NCBI GenBank assembly: GCA_963829955.1
Contig: CAWHKS010000001.1
Location: 372,001-436,000, forward strand
Origin: DASTFY01 sp963829955
GTDB lineage: Bacteria; Actinomycetota; Acidimicrobiia; Acidimicrobiales; Ilumatobacteraceae
Reading direction: 5' to 3'
DNA: 64,000 bases
This document shows positions 26,371-35,466 of this stretch, one piece after another. The position numbers and the translations under genes were made by a program. The notes under the pieces were generated by a model, which searched no databases, was not told where the DNA came from, and saw only the letters and a program-made list of their open reading frames with translations. Each line of letters starts with the position of its first letter. Positions within the stretch are counted from its first letter, which is position 1.

Positions 26371-26718
26371 TCAGTACTCGCGCTTCTCGCGGATGCGAGC
26401 CGCCTTCCCTCGGCGGTTGCGCAGGTAGTAGAGCTTGGCCCGCCGCACGTCGCCCCGCTTCAGGACGACGAGCTTGGCGATGATCGGCGAGTGCAGGGGG
26501 AACGTCCGCTCGACGCCCACCTGGTAGCTGACCTTGCGGACAGTGAACGTCTCCTGCAGGCCCGAGCCCGACCGGCCGATGACGTTGCCGTGGAAGACCT
26601 GGACCCGCTCCCGGTTGCCCTCCTTGACCCGCACGTGCACTTCGACCTCGTCGCCGGCGGCGAAGTCAGGCAGGTCAGGACGGAGGCTGTCCTGGTCGAT
26701 GAGATCGGTGGCTTTCAT
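26371..26718 (-). CDS. rplS: 50S ribosomal protein L19
   Basis: 115 aa. Key blocks are FAAGDEVEVHVRVKEGNRERVQVFHGNVI, SGLQETFTVRKVSYQVGVERTFPLHSP, and the C-terminal KLYYLRNRRGKAARIREK. L19 contacts 16S rRNA at the 30S-50S bridge. ATG 26718 lies 34 bases after trmD, in the standard operon order. Confidence 0.97.
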   Translation of the reverse strand: MKATDLIDQDSLRPDLPDFAAGDEVEVHVRVKEGNRERVQVFHGNVIGRSGSGLQETFTVRKVSYQVGVERTFPLHSPIIAKLVVLKRGDVRRAKLYYLRNRRGKAARIREKREY

Positions 26719-26752
26719 GGCGCGCTGGTCCTACGTCTCGCAAGAGGGTCGG

Positions 26753-27511
26753 TCAAGGATAGGCGACGGGGTCGAACTCTTCCAACAGGCCCTGCTCCTC
26801 GGCCGTCAGTCCGCCCCGGGCGGCGATCAGGTCGGGCCGGGCGGCCACGGTGCGGTGCAGGGCCTGGGCCCGGCGCCAGCGCTCGATGCGGGCGTGGTCG
26901 CCCGAGCGGAGCGGCGCCGGCACCTCCCAGCCCCGGAACGACGCCGGGCGCGTGTAGTGGGGCTCCTCCAGCAGCCCGGCCGGATCGACGGCGCCGCCGC
27001 GTCCGCCGCCGAACGACTCCCGCTCCGCGGACCGCTCGTTGCCCATCACCCCTGGAAGCAGCCGGCTGACCGCCTCGATCACCACGCAGGCCGCCACCTC
27101 GCCGCCGGCCAGTACGTAGTCGCCGATCGACAGCTCGCCGTCGACAAGGTGCTCCCGGACGCGGTGATCGACACCCTCGTACCGCCCGGCCAGGAGGCTG
27201 AACCCCTCGCCGGAGGCCAAGCCGCGGGCCGTGGCCTGGTCGAAGTGCCGCCCACCGGGCCCCAGGAGGAAGAGCGGTCGAGGGGGATCGGCGGCCTCGA
27301 CGGATGCGAACACGGGCTCGGGCCGCAGCACCATGCCCGCGCCGCCGCCGAAGGGGCTGTCGTCCACGGTGCGGTGGACGTCGGTGGTGTGGTCCCGCAG
27401 GTCGTGGCAGCGCAGGTCGAGCCGGCCCGCCTCTCGGGCCCGGCCGAGAAGGCTCTCTCGGCAGAAGGCGTCCACCAGGCCGGGAAAGATCGTGAAGACG
27501 TCGATGCGCAC
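26753..27511 (-). CDS. trmD: tRNA (guanine-N1)-methyltransferase
   Basis: 252 aa. The SPOUT trefoil-knot core is clear: DVFTIFPGLVDAF, DDSPFGGGAGMVLRPEP, LLAGRYEGVDHR, and the SAM-binding knot LSIGDYVLAGGEVAA. The C-terminal domain carries HYTRPASFRG and the HARIERWR helix. It methylates G37 of tRNAs reading CNN codons, preventing +1 frameshifting. GTG 27511 is 5 bases downstream of the rimM stop. Confidence 0.96.
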   Translation of the reverse strand: MRIDVFTIFPGLVDAFCRESLLGRAREAGRLDLRCHDLRDHTTDVHRTVDDSPFGGGAGMVLRPEPVFASVEAADPPRPLFLLGPGGRHFDQATARGLASGEGFSLLAGRYEGVDHRVREHLVDGELSIGDYVLAGGEVAACVVIEAVSRLLPGVMGNERSAERESFGGGRGGAVDPAGLLEEPHYTRPASFRGWEVPAPLRSGDHARIERWRRAQALHRTVAARPDLIAARGGLTAEEQGLLEEFDPVAYP

Positions 27512-27516
27512 GGGGC

Positions 27517-28005
27517 TCACGCCTCGGCCGGGGGCGCCTCGAACAGGCCTTCGGGGACGGCCACAACGGTCACGCCGTCCTCGCACGAGCGCACGAACAC
27601 GATGGGCACCAGCGCGCCCGAGTCCAGCTCCAAGATCTCGTGGGCCGGGTTGGCCAGCACCGACACGACACGGCCCCGCTCGACCCCGGTCCCCTCCTCC
27701 ACGACTGACGACCCGATCAGCTCGTGCACCCAGATGGCCTCCGGATCGTCGAGGGCCTCGCCGTGGAGGCTCCGCCCGGCCAGCGCCTCCGCGCCCGTCC
27801 GGTCGACGACGTCCTCGAACTGCACCAGCCATCGGCCCTGGTGCGGGCGCGCCGCCTGCACGAGGACCTCCCGGTCACCGGCCCACAGCCGGCTCCCCGG
27901 CGCCAGCCGCACCTCCGGGTAGTCCGACACGAGGCTCACCACGACCTCCCCCCGGAGGCCATGGGCTTTGACAACCCGCCCGACCTCCAGACGGGAGGTG
28001 GTCAA
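27517..28005 (-). CDS. rimM: Ribosome maturation factor RimM
   Basis: 162 aa. The N-terminal domain opens with EVGRVVKAHGLRGEVVV. The C-terminal PRC-barrel reads HELIGSSVVEEGTGVERGRVVSVLANPAHEILEL. RimM assists 30S head assembly by binding S19 and 16S rRNA. The only start before the conserved strand is TTG 28005, overlapping the khpA stop as TTGA, so translation is probably coupled. Confidence 0.93.
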   Translation of the reverse strand: MTTSRLEVGRVVKAHGLRGEVVVSLVSDYPEVRLAPGSRLWAGDREVLVQAARPHQGRWLVQFEDVVDRTGAEALAGRSLHGEALDDPEAIWVHELIGSSVVEEGTGVERGRVVSVLANPAHEILELDSGALVPIVFVRSCEDGVTVVAVPEGLFEAPPAEA

Positions 28006-28265
28006 TCTACGAAGTCGACGTCGATCTCGACGCCGTCGCGGCTGGCCGCGGCCCGCACGACGGTGCGGATGTTCTGGGCCGTCCGGCCCCTCCGTCCGAT
28101 CACGCGGCCCAGCTCGCCGGGCGCCACGTGGACCTCGAGGATCGTGCGCCGGCCCCGTTGCTCGGTGTCGATGCGGACCGCGTCCGGGTCGTCGACGAGT
28201 GCCCGCACCAGATGGTCGAGCACGGCCGCCGCCGTCGGCGCCACGACCGTGTTGGGGTCGCTCAC
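28002..28265 (-). CDS. khpA: KH-domain RNA-binding protein KhpA
   Basis: 87 aa single KH domain with the nucleic-acid-binding loop GRVIGRRGRTAQNIR (GxxG). It is the partner of KhpB in RNA binding and cell-size control in Gram-positives. The stop of rpsP overlaps its start by four bases and its own stop overlaps rimM, so three genes are translated as a chain. Confidence 0.9.
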   Translation of the reverse strand: MSDPNTVVAPTAAAVLDHLVRALVDDPDAVRIDTEQRGRRTILEVHVAPGELGRVIGRRGRTAQNIRTVVRAAASRDGVEIDVDFVD

Positions 28266-28657
28266 GACGCCGCCTCGGCGTCATCGCCAGCCGCGGTCGC
28301 AGCATCAGCCTCGGTCGCAGCCTTCTCGGCCTTCTTCTCGACCTTCTGGGCCTTCTTCTCGATCTTGTCGGCCTTGCCGCCCGGGCCGCCGACCTTCGCG
28401 GCCACCTTGGCCGGGAGCTCGACACCCGCGATCTGCAGCAGCTTGGCGACCCGCTCGGTCGGCTGCGCGCCGTCGGCCAGGTACTGCGCCGCTTTGTCGG
28501 CATCGAGGTTGACGACCGAGGGCTCCTGCCGAGGGTTGTACTGCCCGATGATCTCGATGAACCGCCCGTCACGCGGCGAGCGCGAGTCGGCGGCCACGAT
28601 CCGGTACTGCGGCTGCTTGGTCTTCCCCACCCGGGTGAGGCGCAGCTTCACTGCCAT
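28262..28657 (-). CDS. rpsP: 30S ribosomal protein S16
   Basis: 131 aa. The first ~80 residues are standard S16 (VKLRLTRVGKTKQPQYRIVAADSRSPRDGRFIE, then VNLDADKAAQYLADGAQP). A ~45-residue Lys/Ala/Glu-rich tail follows (KIEKKAQKVEKK then acidic AAGDDAEAA), longer than in E. coli (82 aa) but common in actinomycetes. S16 is needed for 30S body assembly. Confidence 0.96.
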   Translation of the reverse strand: MAVKLRLTRVGKTKQPQYRIVAADSRSPRDGRFIEIIGQYNPRQEPSVVNLDADKAAQYLADGAQPTERVAKLLQIAGVELPAKVAAKVGGPGGKADKIEKKAQKVEKKAEKAATEADAATAAGDDAEAAS

Positions 28658-28673
28658 GAGGTCGTCTTCTCTC

Positions 28674-30038
28674 CTAGTTCATGCCCGGGAACCCGGGCGG
28701 CAGGGCCGGCATGCGGCGCTTGCCCTTCTTGCTGCCGAGACCGCCCATGCGCTTCATGAGCTTCTGCATCTCCTGGAACTGCTTGACGAGGCGGTTGACC
28801 TCACCGGTCGTGGTGCCACTGCCGTTGGCGATGCGAAGGCGGCGGCTCCCGTTGATGAGCTCCGGCTGGCGTCGCTCGTCGGCGGTCATCGAGCAGATGA
28901 TCGCTTCGACCCGTCTGAGCTCACCGTCGTCGATGTTGACGTTCTTGAGCTCCTTCGGGACCCCGGGCATCATAGCCATGAGGCTGGACAGGGACCCCAT
29001 CTTCTGGACCTGGCGCATCTGGTCCAAGAAGTCGTCGAACGTGAACTGCCCCTCGAGGAGGCGGGCCGCGACCTCCTCGGCCTCGTCCTTCTCGAAGACC
29101 TCCTCGGCCTGCTCGATGAGGGAGAGCACGTCTCCCATGCCGAGGATCCGCCCCGCCATGCGGTCGGGGTGGAACTGGTCGAAGGCGTCCATCTTCTCGC
29201 CCGTGCTGGCGAAGGCGATGGGCCGGCCGATGACCTCCTTGACCGAGAGCGCGGCACCACCCCGGGCGTCACCGTCGAGCTTGGAGAGGATGACGCCGTC
29301 GAGCTCCAGCGTCTCGTGGAAGGCCTCGGCGACGGTGACGGCGTCCTGGCCGGTCATGGCGTCGACGACGAGGAAGGTGTAGTTGGGATCGACCGCCTCG
29401 GAGATGCGCCGGACCTGATCCATCATCTCGGCGTCGATGGCAAGGCGACCGGCAGTGTCGACGATGAGGACGTCCTTGCCGAGCCGCCGGGCCTCCTCCA
29501 GGCCCCGCTGCGCCACGGCGACGGGATCACCCGTGCCGGAGCGGGCGGCCTCGTCGTCGCTGAAGACGATGACGTCGACCTGGCGGCCGAGGGTGCGGAG
29601 CTGGTCCACGGCCGCGGGCCGCTGGAGGTCGGCACCGACCAGGAGCGGGTTGCGACCCTGCCGCTTGAACCAGCGGGCCAGCTTGGCCGAGCTGGTTGTC
29701 TTGCCCGAGCCCTGCAGGCCGGCCATCAGCACGACCGTCGGCGGGCGGGAGGCGTAGGTCAGCTTGAGGGTCTCGCCGCCGAGCAGGTTCGTGAGCTCGG
29801 CGTTGACGATCTTGACGATCTGCTGGCTGGGGCTGAGCGCCTTCGACAGCTCCAGGCCCACCGTCTGTTCCTTGATGCGGGCGACCACGTGGCGTACGAC
29901 GCGTACGTTGACGTCGGCTTCCAGCAGGGCGGTGCGGATCTCGGCGAGGACCTCGTCGACGTCGGCCTCGGACAGTCGGCCCTTGCCGCGCAGGCGCTTG
30001 AGGATGCCGTCGAAGCGGTTGGACAGCGTGTCGAACAT
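28674..30038 (-). CDS. ffh: Signal recognition particle protein Ffh
   Basis: 454 aa. The N domain (FDGILKRLRGKGRLSEADV) precedes the G domain with GLQGSGKTTSSAKLA, DTAGRLAID and LDGDARGGAAL. The Met-rich M domain (FLDQMRQVQKMGSLSSLMAMMPG) binds 4.5S RNA and signal peptides. It targets nascent membrane proteins to FtsY. Start ATG 30038 is the one that begins MFDTLSNRFDGI. The gene ends 17 bases before rpsP; no 4.5S RNA gene is seen in this window. Confidence 0.97.
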   Translation of the reverse strand: MFDTLSNRFDGILKRLRGKGRLSEADVDEVLAEIRTALLEADVNVRVVRHVVARIKEQTVGLELSKALSPSQQIVKIVNAELTNLLGGETLKLTYASRPPTVVLMAGLQGSGKTTSSAKLARWFKRQGRNPLLVGADLQRPAAVDQLRTLGRQVDVIVFSDDEAARSGTGDPVAVAQRGLEEARRLGKDVLIVDTAGRLAIDAEMMDQVRRISEAVDPNYTFLVVDAMTGQDAVTVAEAFHETLELDGVILSKLDGDARGGAALSVKEVIGRPIAFASTGEKMDAFDQFHPDRMAGRILGMGDVLSLIEQAEEVFEKDEAEEVAARLLEGQFTFDDFLDQMRQVQKMGSLSSLMAMMPGVPKELKNVNIDDGELRRVEAIICSMTADERRQPELINGSRRLRIANGSGTTTGEVNRLVKQFQEMQKLMKRMGGLGSKKGKRRMPALPPGFPGMN

Positions 30039-30176
30039 GCGGCGGGCCAGGCTACCGGACCACCCGCTCGGCCGGCTTGCCCCTGCTCCTGCGTCGATGT
30101 CACCCGGATCGGCGGCATTCGCCGATCGGCGCGACACCGACGAGTGCGGCAGGGGTGGTGTCCTAGGGTCAAGATC

Positions 30177-30950
30177 GTGGAGGCGTTCTCGCTGATCGAC
30201 CGGACCGCCGTGGTGACCGGGGCGTCCAGGGGCATCGGCGCCGCGATCGCCACGGCCCTCGACGGCGCCGGCGCCCGCGTGGCCCTCGTGGCCCGCTCGG
30301 CCGAGGTGCTGGGCAAGGTGGCCAGCGGGCTGCGCAACGACCCTGTCGTGATCCCGGCCGATCTGGCCGGGCCGGACGCGCCGGCCACGGTCGCCGCCGC
30401 AGCCCTGGACGCACTCGGCCCGGTCGACGTCCTGGTCAACAACGCCGGGGCCGGCGTCCGGACGGATTCGACCGACCTCGACGCCGAGACCATCGACGGT
30501 CTCCTGACCCTCAACGTCCGCAACCTGCTGCTGCTGACCACGGCCCTGCTGCCGCCGATGCTGGAACGGGGCCGGGGTTCGGTCATCAACGTCTCGTCGG
30601 TGTCCTCGCAGGTGGGGACCCCGCGCCGGTCCGCGTACGCGGCCTCCAAGGGCGCTGTCGACGCCATGACCCGGTCGCTGGCCATGGAGTACGGCCCGCA
30701 CGGCGTCCGGGTCAACGCGGTGGCGCCGGGGGTGATCATCACCTCGATGTGGGAGCGCAACCGGTCCATCCCCGGTGTGATCGAGCAGGTCGAGGCGCAG
30801 ATCGCCCTTCGGCGTTGGGGCCTGCCCGACGACGTGGCGGACGTCGTCGTGTTCCTAGCGTCCGACGCAGCGCGCTACGTCACCGCCCAGACGATCGAGG
30901 TCGACGGCGGCATGGCCTCCACGCTCGACCTGTACGGCGGCGCGGTATGA
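30177..30950 (+). CDS. Short-chain dehydrogenase/reductase
   Basis: 257 aa classical SDR. It has the cofactor loop TGASRGIGAAIATAL, VNNAGAG, the catalytic Ser (VINVSSVSS), the YAASKGAVDAM active-site Tyr-x3-Lys and the C-terminal VDGGMAS. An Arg follows the first strand (VALVARS), which suggests NADP preference. Substrate is unknown; the FabG-like sequence would suit a 3-oxoacyl or polyketide-type alcohol. It is divergent from ffh and overlaps the next start as ATGA. Confidence 0.88.
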   Translation: MEAFSLIDRTAVVTGASRGIGAAIATALDGAGARVALVARSAEVLGKVASGLRNDPVVIPADLAGPDAPATVAAAALDALGPVDVLVNNAGAGVRTDSTDLDAETIDGLLTLNVRNLLLLTTALLPPMLERGRGSVINVSSVSSQVGTPRRSAYAASKGAVDAMTRSLAMEYGPHGVRVNAVAPGVIITSMWERNRSIPGVIEQVEAQIALRRWGLPDDVADVVVFLASDAARYVTAQTIEVDGGMASTLDLYGGAV

Positions 30951-31339
30951 GCCCGGCGCGCAGGACCAGCGCCAAGCAGCGGCAGGCGATGATCCGCTGC
31001 AAGGGCTTCGCGCTGTCGTTGCCCGGGGCATGGGAGGACCACCCGTGGGGCGACACCGTGGTCAAAGTGGGCAAGAAGATCTTCGTCTTCCTGGGGATGG
31101 ACGGCGACGACTCGGTCGGGGCATCGGTGAAACTGCCCGACTCGAGAGACCAGGCCCTGAGCATGGCCGGCACGGAACCCACGGGCTACGGCCTCGGCAA
31201 GGCGGGGTGGGTCAGCGCGAGCTACGGCCCGGGCGAGGACGTCCCGGTCGACATCCTGTGCGACTGGATCGAGGAGAGCTACCGGGCCATAGCCGGCAAG
31301 AAGCTGATCGCCGAGCTCGACGGCCGCGACACCGGCTGA
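30947..31339 (+). CDS. MmcQ/YjbR-family DNA-binding protein
   Basis: 130 aa. It matches the YjbR fold with CKGFALSLPGAWEDHPWGDTVVKVGKKIFVFLG and a C-terminal WIEESYRAIAGKKL helix. Family members have a double-wing DNA-binding-like fold without an established role. ATG 30947 overlaps the SDR stop by four bases, so the two are coupled. Confidence 0.82.
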   Translation: MSPARRTSAKQRQAMIRCKGFALSLPGAWEDHPWGDTVVKVGKKIFVFLGMDGDDSVGASVKLPDSRDQALSMAGTEPTGYGLGKAGWVSASYGPGEDVPVDILCDWIEESYRAIAGKKLIAELDGRDTG

Positions 31340-31351
31340 CCGACGCGGCCG

Positions 31352-32470
31352 TCACTCCTCGAAGAGGGCGTCGACGAACTCGTCGGGATCGAACGGGATC
31401 AGGTCGCCGATGGCCTCGCCGAGCCCGACCAGCTTGACCGGGATGCCCAGATCGGTCTGCACCGCGAACACGATGCCGCCCTTCGCCGAGCCGTCGAGCT
31501 TGGTCAGCACCACGCCCGTGACGTCGGTGGCCTCAGCGAACTGACGGGCCTGGACGAGGCCGTTCTGGCCCGTGGTGGCGTCGATCACGAGGAGCACCTC
31601 GGTCACCCGGCCCGGCTCGCGGTCGGCCACTCGTCGTACCTTCCGCAGCTCCTCCATCAGGTTGGTCTTGGTGTGGAGGCGCCCGGCGGTGTCGGCCAGC
31701 ACGAGGTCGTAGCCGCGCGCCGCGGCCCGCTGCACGGCGTCGTAGATGACCGAGCTCGGGTCACCGCCCTCACTTCCCCGCACGAAGTCAGCGCCGGCCC
31801 GCTCCGCCCATGTGGCGAGCTGCTCGGCCGCGGCGGCTCGGAACGTGTCGCCCGCGCCCATGACCACCCGATGGCCGTCGGCCTCCTGCTGGGCGCCGAG
31901 CTTGCCGATGGTCGTCGTCTTGCCCACGCCGTTCACGCCCACGAACAGCCAGACGTTCGGCGAGCCCTCCGGTCCGGGCTCTAGGTGGAGGTCGCGCTCG
32001 AGTCCCGCGAGCTGGGCCTTCATGTCCTCCTTGAGCGCCTCCAGGAGCGTGTCGGGCTCGGTGATCTCCTTGGCTTGCACCCGCGCCTTCAGGTCGTCGA
32101 GCAGGGCGTCGGTGACCGTCACCCCGACGTCTGCGCGGAGCAACGCCTCCTCGAGCTCGTCCCAGGTCTCGGTGTCGATGCCTGAGCGACTCCGCACGCC
32201 CAGCAGCGCCCCGGTGAGCGCGGCCCGGGCCTTGCCGACCCGGTCCCGCAGGCGCGGGCGCTCCTCGACCAGCACGGCGCCTGGTGGTTCCCCGGCGGGC
32301 TCCTCGCTGTCGGGGCCGGGCGCCGCCGGGCGCTCCTCCAGCGTGACGGACGGGGCGGCCGCAGCCTCACGATCCTCCCGGCGGACCCGGGAGCGGCTGA
32401 CCAGCAGGACGCCGAAGCCGAAAACGAGTACGACGGCGATGAGAATGAGGAAGAGCAGCTCCGGACCCAT
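31352..32470 (-). CDS. ftsY: Signal recognition particle receptor FtsY
   Basis: 372 aa. An N-terminal membrane helix (LLFLILIAVVLVFGFGVLLV) and an acidic/Pro linker precede the NG domain, as in actinobacterial FtsY. GTPase motifs: FVGVNGVGKTTTIGKLG, DTAGRLHTKTNLM, TKLDGSAKGG. It is the membrane docking site for ribosome-SRP complexes. ATG 32470 begins the helix directly. Confidence 0.96.
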   Translation of the reverse strand: MGPELLFLILIAVVLVFGFGVLLVSRSRVRREDREAAAAPSVTLEERPAAPGPDSEEPAGEPPGAVLVEERPRLRDRVGKARAALTGALLGVRSRSGIDTETWDELEEALLRADVGVTVTDALLDDLKARVQAKEITEPDTLLEALKEDMKAQLAGLERDLHLEPGPEGSPNVWLFVGVNGVGKTTTIGKLGAQQEADGHRVVMGAGDTFRAAAAEQLATWAERAGADFVRGSEGGDPSSVIYDAVQRAAARGYDLVLADTAGRLHTKTNLMEELRKVRRVADREPGRVTEVLLVIDATTGQNGLVQARQFAEATDVTGVVLTKLDGSAKGGIVFAVQTDLGIPVKLVGLGEAIGDLIPFDPDEFVDALFEE

Positions 32471-32502
32471 GGCGGCGCCACCCTAAGTCAGTGGCTGGTC
32501 GT

Positions 32503-33309
32503 TCAGTGGCCGGTCGTCAGGCCGGGCGGCTCGCCCGTCAGGCGCTGGGCCAGCCAGGCCAGCGGGATCGACAACAGCATCACGACCGTGGCCACGACCG
32601 TCACCAGCGGCACGTTGTTCGGCCGAGCGAAGTTGTTGAGGATCCACTGCGGCAAGGTCTCGATCCCCGCCCCTGCGGTGAAGGTGGTGACGACGATCTC
32701 GTCGAAGCTCAGCGCGAAGGCCAGCAGCCCGCCGGCCAGCAGGGCGGAGCGGATGAGCGGGAACGTGACGTGGCGGAACGTCTGCCAGCCGCTCGCCCCC
32801 AGGTCGGCCGAGGCTTCCTGCACGTTGGGCGACAGGCGGCGCAGCCGGGCGACCACGTTGTTGAAGGCCAGCACGATACAGAACGTGCCGTGGCCGATGA
32901 CCACCGTCGTGAAGCCGAGGTCCCAGCCCAGCCGGATGAACGTGTTGCGCAGCGCCACGCCGGTGACGATGCCCGGCAGCGCGATGGGCAGGACGATGAG
33001 GAAGGACAGGGAGCTGCGGCCGAAGAACTTGTAGCGGTGGAGCGCGAACGACAGGCACGTCCCCAGCACGAGCGCCACCGTGGTCGCCGCCAGCGCCAGC
33101 TTCACGGACGTCCAGAGCGCCTCCCGCGGGGCGTCTGCCTCGTAGGCGCGCCGCCACCACTCGAGCCAGAGCCCGTCGGGTGGCCAGCTCAGGGAGGTCG
33201 CCGTGTTGAAGCTGAGGATGACGATCAGGGCCAGCGGCAGGTAGAGGAGTCCGAGGACCACCCAGGAGAAGATCCGCAGGATCCACCGGGCCGGGGCAGA
33301 GAGGTTCAT
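32503..33309 (-). CDS. potC: Spermidine/putrescine-type ABC transporter permease PotC
   Basis: 268 aa with six predicted membrane helices and the conserved cytoplasmic EAA loop (QEASADLGASGWQTFRHVTFPLI) that docks the ATPase. The N-terminus (RIFSWVVLGLLYLPLALIVILSFN) is typical of PotC. It is last in potA-potD-potB-potC, seven bases after potB. Confidence 0.9.
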   Translation of the reverse strand: MNLSAPARWILRIFSWVVLGLLYLPLALIVILSFNTATSLSWPPDGLWLEWWRRAYEADAPREALWTSVKLALAATTVALVLGTCLSFALHRYKFFGRSSLSFLIVLPIALPGIVTGVALRNTFIRLGWDLGFTTVVIGHGTFCIVLAFNNVVARLRRLSPNVQEASADLGASGWQTFRHVTFPLIRSALLAGGLLAFALSFDEIVVTTFTAGAGIETLPQWILNNFARPNNVPLVTVVATVVMLLSIPLAWLAQRLTGEPPGLTTGH

Positions 33310-33316
33310 CGGCGCG

Positions 33317-34228
33317 TCACAGGCTCTCGAAGGCGCCCAACCGGCCCATGACGAACAGGTAGGCGACCATGATCACGATCGGCCACAGCGTGAATGCCGC
33401 CGCCAGGGGCACGTTGGGCGCCAGCAGCGTGCGCTCGATCAGGTTGCCGATGAGCTGCGTCTTGCTGCCGACGATCTTGACGGTGATGTAGTCACCGAGG
33501 GACAGGGAGAAGGTGAAGATCGAGCCGGCGGCGATGGCCGGCACCAGGAGGGGCAGGACCACCGACCGGAAGGTGCGGAAGGGACGACCACCGAGGTCAC
33601 CCGAGGCGTCGAGCAGGGATGACGGCAACCGGTCCAACCCGGCGTAGATCGGGAGGATCATGAATGGGACCCACAGGTAGGTCAGGGTGAGGACGACCGC
33701 GGGCAGGCCGAAGCCGGGCGTCCACCCGATGGCGCCCCGGAGGAAACCGCCGCCCCCGCTCGAGCCTCCGGGCTCGAACACCGCTCGCATGGCATAGGCC
33801 TTCACGAGGTAGCCCGCCCACAGGGGAAGGGTGGCGGACACGATCAGTCCGCGCCGAGCCCATGGCTTGGCGAGCTTGGCGATGTAGAAGGCGAGCGGCA
33901 GGGCGATCAGCAGGCTGAGCACAGTCACGGCCGCCGCCACGCCGATGCTGCGGATGACCGTGTCCCAGTAGGCGCCTGTTCCGAGGACCTCCTCGACGTT
34001 CGCCATCGTGAGATCCGTCGTCGTCTGGTTCGTGAACTCGTCGATGGAGAAGAACGCGCTGGCCACGAGGACGGCCAGCGATCCGAGGTAGATCACGACC
34101 AGCCACAGGACGGGCCAGGTGATCAGGGCGGCCAGGGACGCCCACCGGTGGCGGCGGAAGAACCGGGACGCGCCGCGACCCAGGCCGCCGGACCGGGCCG
34201 GGGTCTGATCCCCCGGCCCGGCTGGCAC
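33317..34228 (-). CDS. potB: Spermidine/putrescine-type ABC transporter permease PotB
   Basis: 303 aa from GTG 34228. The N-terminal tail is hydrophilic and Gly/Arg-rich, then six membrane helices follow. The EAA-like loop reads LLDASGDLGGRPFRTFRSVVLPL. Helices include YIAKLAKPWARRGLIV, whose charge pattern fits the inside. It would form the channel with PotC. An in-frame GTG at 34297 would overlap potD by 52 bases and is less likely. Confidence 0.88.
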   Translation of the reverse strand: MPAGPGDQTPARSGGLGRGASRFFRRHRWASLAALITWPVLWLVVIYLGSLAVLVASAFFSIDEFTNQTTTDLTMANVEEVLGTGAYWDTVIRSIGVAAAVTVLSLLIALPLAFYIAKLAKPWARRGLIVSATLPLWAGYLVKAYAMRAVFEPGGSSGGGGFLRGAIGWTPGFGLPAVVLTLTYLWVPFMILPIYAGLDRLPSSLLDASGDLGGRPFRTFRSVVLPLLVPAIAAGSIFTFSLSLGDYITVKIVGSKTQLIGNLIERTLLAPNVPLAAAFTLWPIVIMVAYLFVMGRLGAFESL

Positions 34229-34245
34229 GGCGACGGTCGGAACCG

Positions 34246-35466
34246 TCAGGCCCGGAGCTCGTTCCAGGCGTTCACCCACTCCGTGTACGGCACGCACTCG
34301 ACGTCACGGCCGTCCAGGCAGGTCGACGTGGGCGTCGTCCAGTACCAGACGTCCGTCCAGTAGTCGGTCTCCTCGGCGTGGAACGTGGCGCAGTGCTCCG
34401 CGTCGGCGGTCAACGCGCACGACTTGGTGTTGCTCGGCGCCTCCCCGAACCACTCGGCCACGGCGGCGTTGGCTTCGGGCGAAATGATGTGGTTCATCCA
34501 CATGTACATGCAGTTCGGGTGCTGTGCCTTGCTGGAGATCATCCAGGTGTCCGACCAGCCCGTGGCGCCCTCCGTGGGCTTCACGGCGTCGATCTTGGCG
34601 CCGTTGCCCTGCGCCAGGTTGACGATCACCTGCCAGGTCGTCCCCGCGGTCACGGAGCCGGCTTCGAGCGCAGCCTGCTGGTCGGTGTAGACGTTCCAGT
34701 ACTGCCCGGCGAGGTCTTTCTGCTGGTTCAGCAGGTCGACCGCAGCAGCGAACTGGGTCTCGTCCAGCGCGTACGGGTTCTCGATGCCGAGGTCGGGCTG
34801 GGTGGCCTTCAGGTACAGCGCGGCGTCGGCGATGTAGATGGGCGAGTCGTACACGGACACGCCGCCCTTGGCCGGGCTGTCGGCCTCGAACATCACGCCC
34901 CAAGAGTCAGGCGCGGCGGTGAACTCGTCGGTGTTGTAGACGAGCAGGTTGGCACCGCGACCGTGAGGTACGCCGTAGGACACCCCGTCGACCGTGTTGT
35001 GGGCCTGGTCCTTGAGGTCCGGGAACACATCCGCGTAGTTGGGAATGAGGTCGGTGTTGACGGGCGATACCTCGCCGCCGGCGATGAGGCGCAGCGTGGC
35101 GTCACCGGACGCAGACACCCCGTCGTACTCGCCGCTCTGCATGAGCGACACCATTTCGTCGGACGTGTTACCGACCTTGACGTTGACGCTGCAACCGGTC
35201 TCCTCCTCGAAGCCGGTCACCCAGTCGACCTCGGGGTCCGTCGAGCCGTCCTCCACGTAGCCGGCCCAGGCGATGAGGTTGACCTCGCCTTCGCCCTCGC
35301 CCAGCTCGGTCATGGCCTCGCCCCCGGCCGCAGCCGAGGAGTCGGGCGCCTCGGAGCCGTCGGGCGCGGCGGTGGTGTCGGCGCCACCGCCGTCGTCGTC
35401 ACTCCCGCACGCTCCGAGGAGCAGGGCGGACGCGGCCAGGCCGGCCAGCCATCGCTTGTGCTTCAT
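34246..35466 (-). CDS. potD: Polyamine-type ABC transporter substrate-binding lipoprotein PotD
   Basis: 406 aa. The signal ends in lipobox LLGAC, followed by an Asp/Gly/Ala-rich tether of ~40 residues. The solute-binding body has NLIAWAGYVEDG and FEEETGCSVNVK, typical of PotD/PotF-type periplasmic-binding folds, with Trp/Tyr residues (YWNVYTDQQ, ATGWSDTWM) that would stack on the amine. ATG 35466 has an AAGGGGGA ribosome-binding site and overlaps the potA stop. The preferred substrate, whether putrescine, spermidine or another, is not determinable. Confidence 0.88.
   Translation of the reverse strand: MKHKRWLAGLAASALLLGACGSDDDGGGADTTAAPDGSEAPDSSAAAGGEAMTELGEGEGEVNLIAWAGYVEDGSTDPEVDWVTGFEEETGCSVNVKVGNTSDEMVSLMQSGEYDGVSASGDATLRLIAGGEVSPVNTDLIPNYADVFPDLKDQAHNTVDGVSYGVPHGRGANLLVYNTDEFTAAPDSWGVMFEADSPAKGGVSVYDSPIYIADAALYLKATQPDLGIENPYALDETQFAAAVDLLNQQKDLAGQYWNVYTDQQAALEAGSVTAGTTWQVIVNLAQGNGAKIDAVKPTEGATGWSDTWMISSKAQHPNCMYMWMNHIISPEANAAVAEWFGEAPSNTKSCALTADAEHCATFHAEETDYWTDVWYWTTPTSTCLDGRDVECVPYTEWVNAWNELRA

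Noticed and set aside
28128..30176. Long plus-strand frame before the SDR
   Set aside because: It overlaps ffh and rpsP antisense and shows no family features until GTG 30177.
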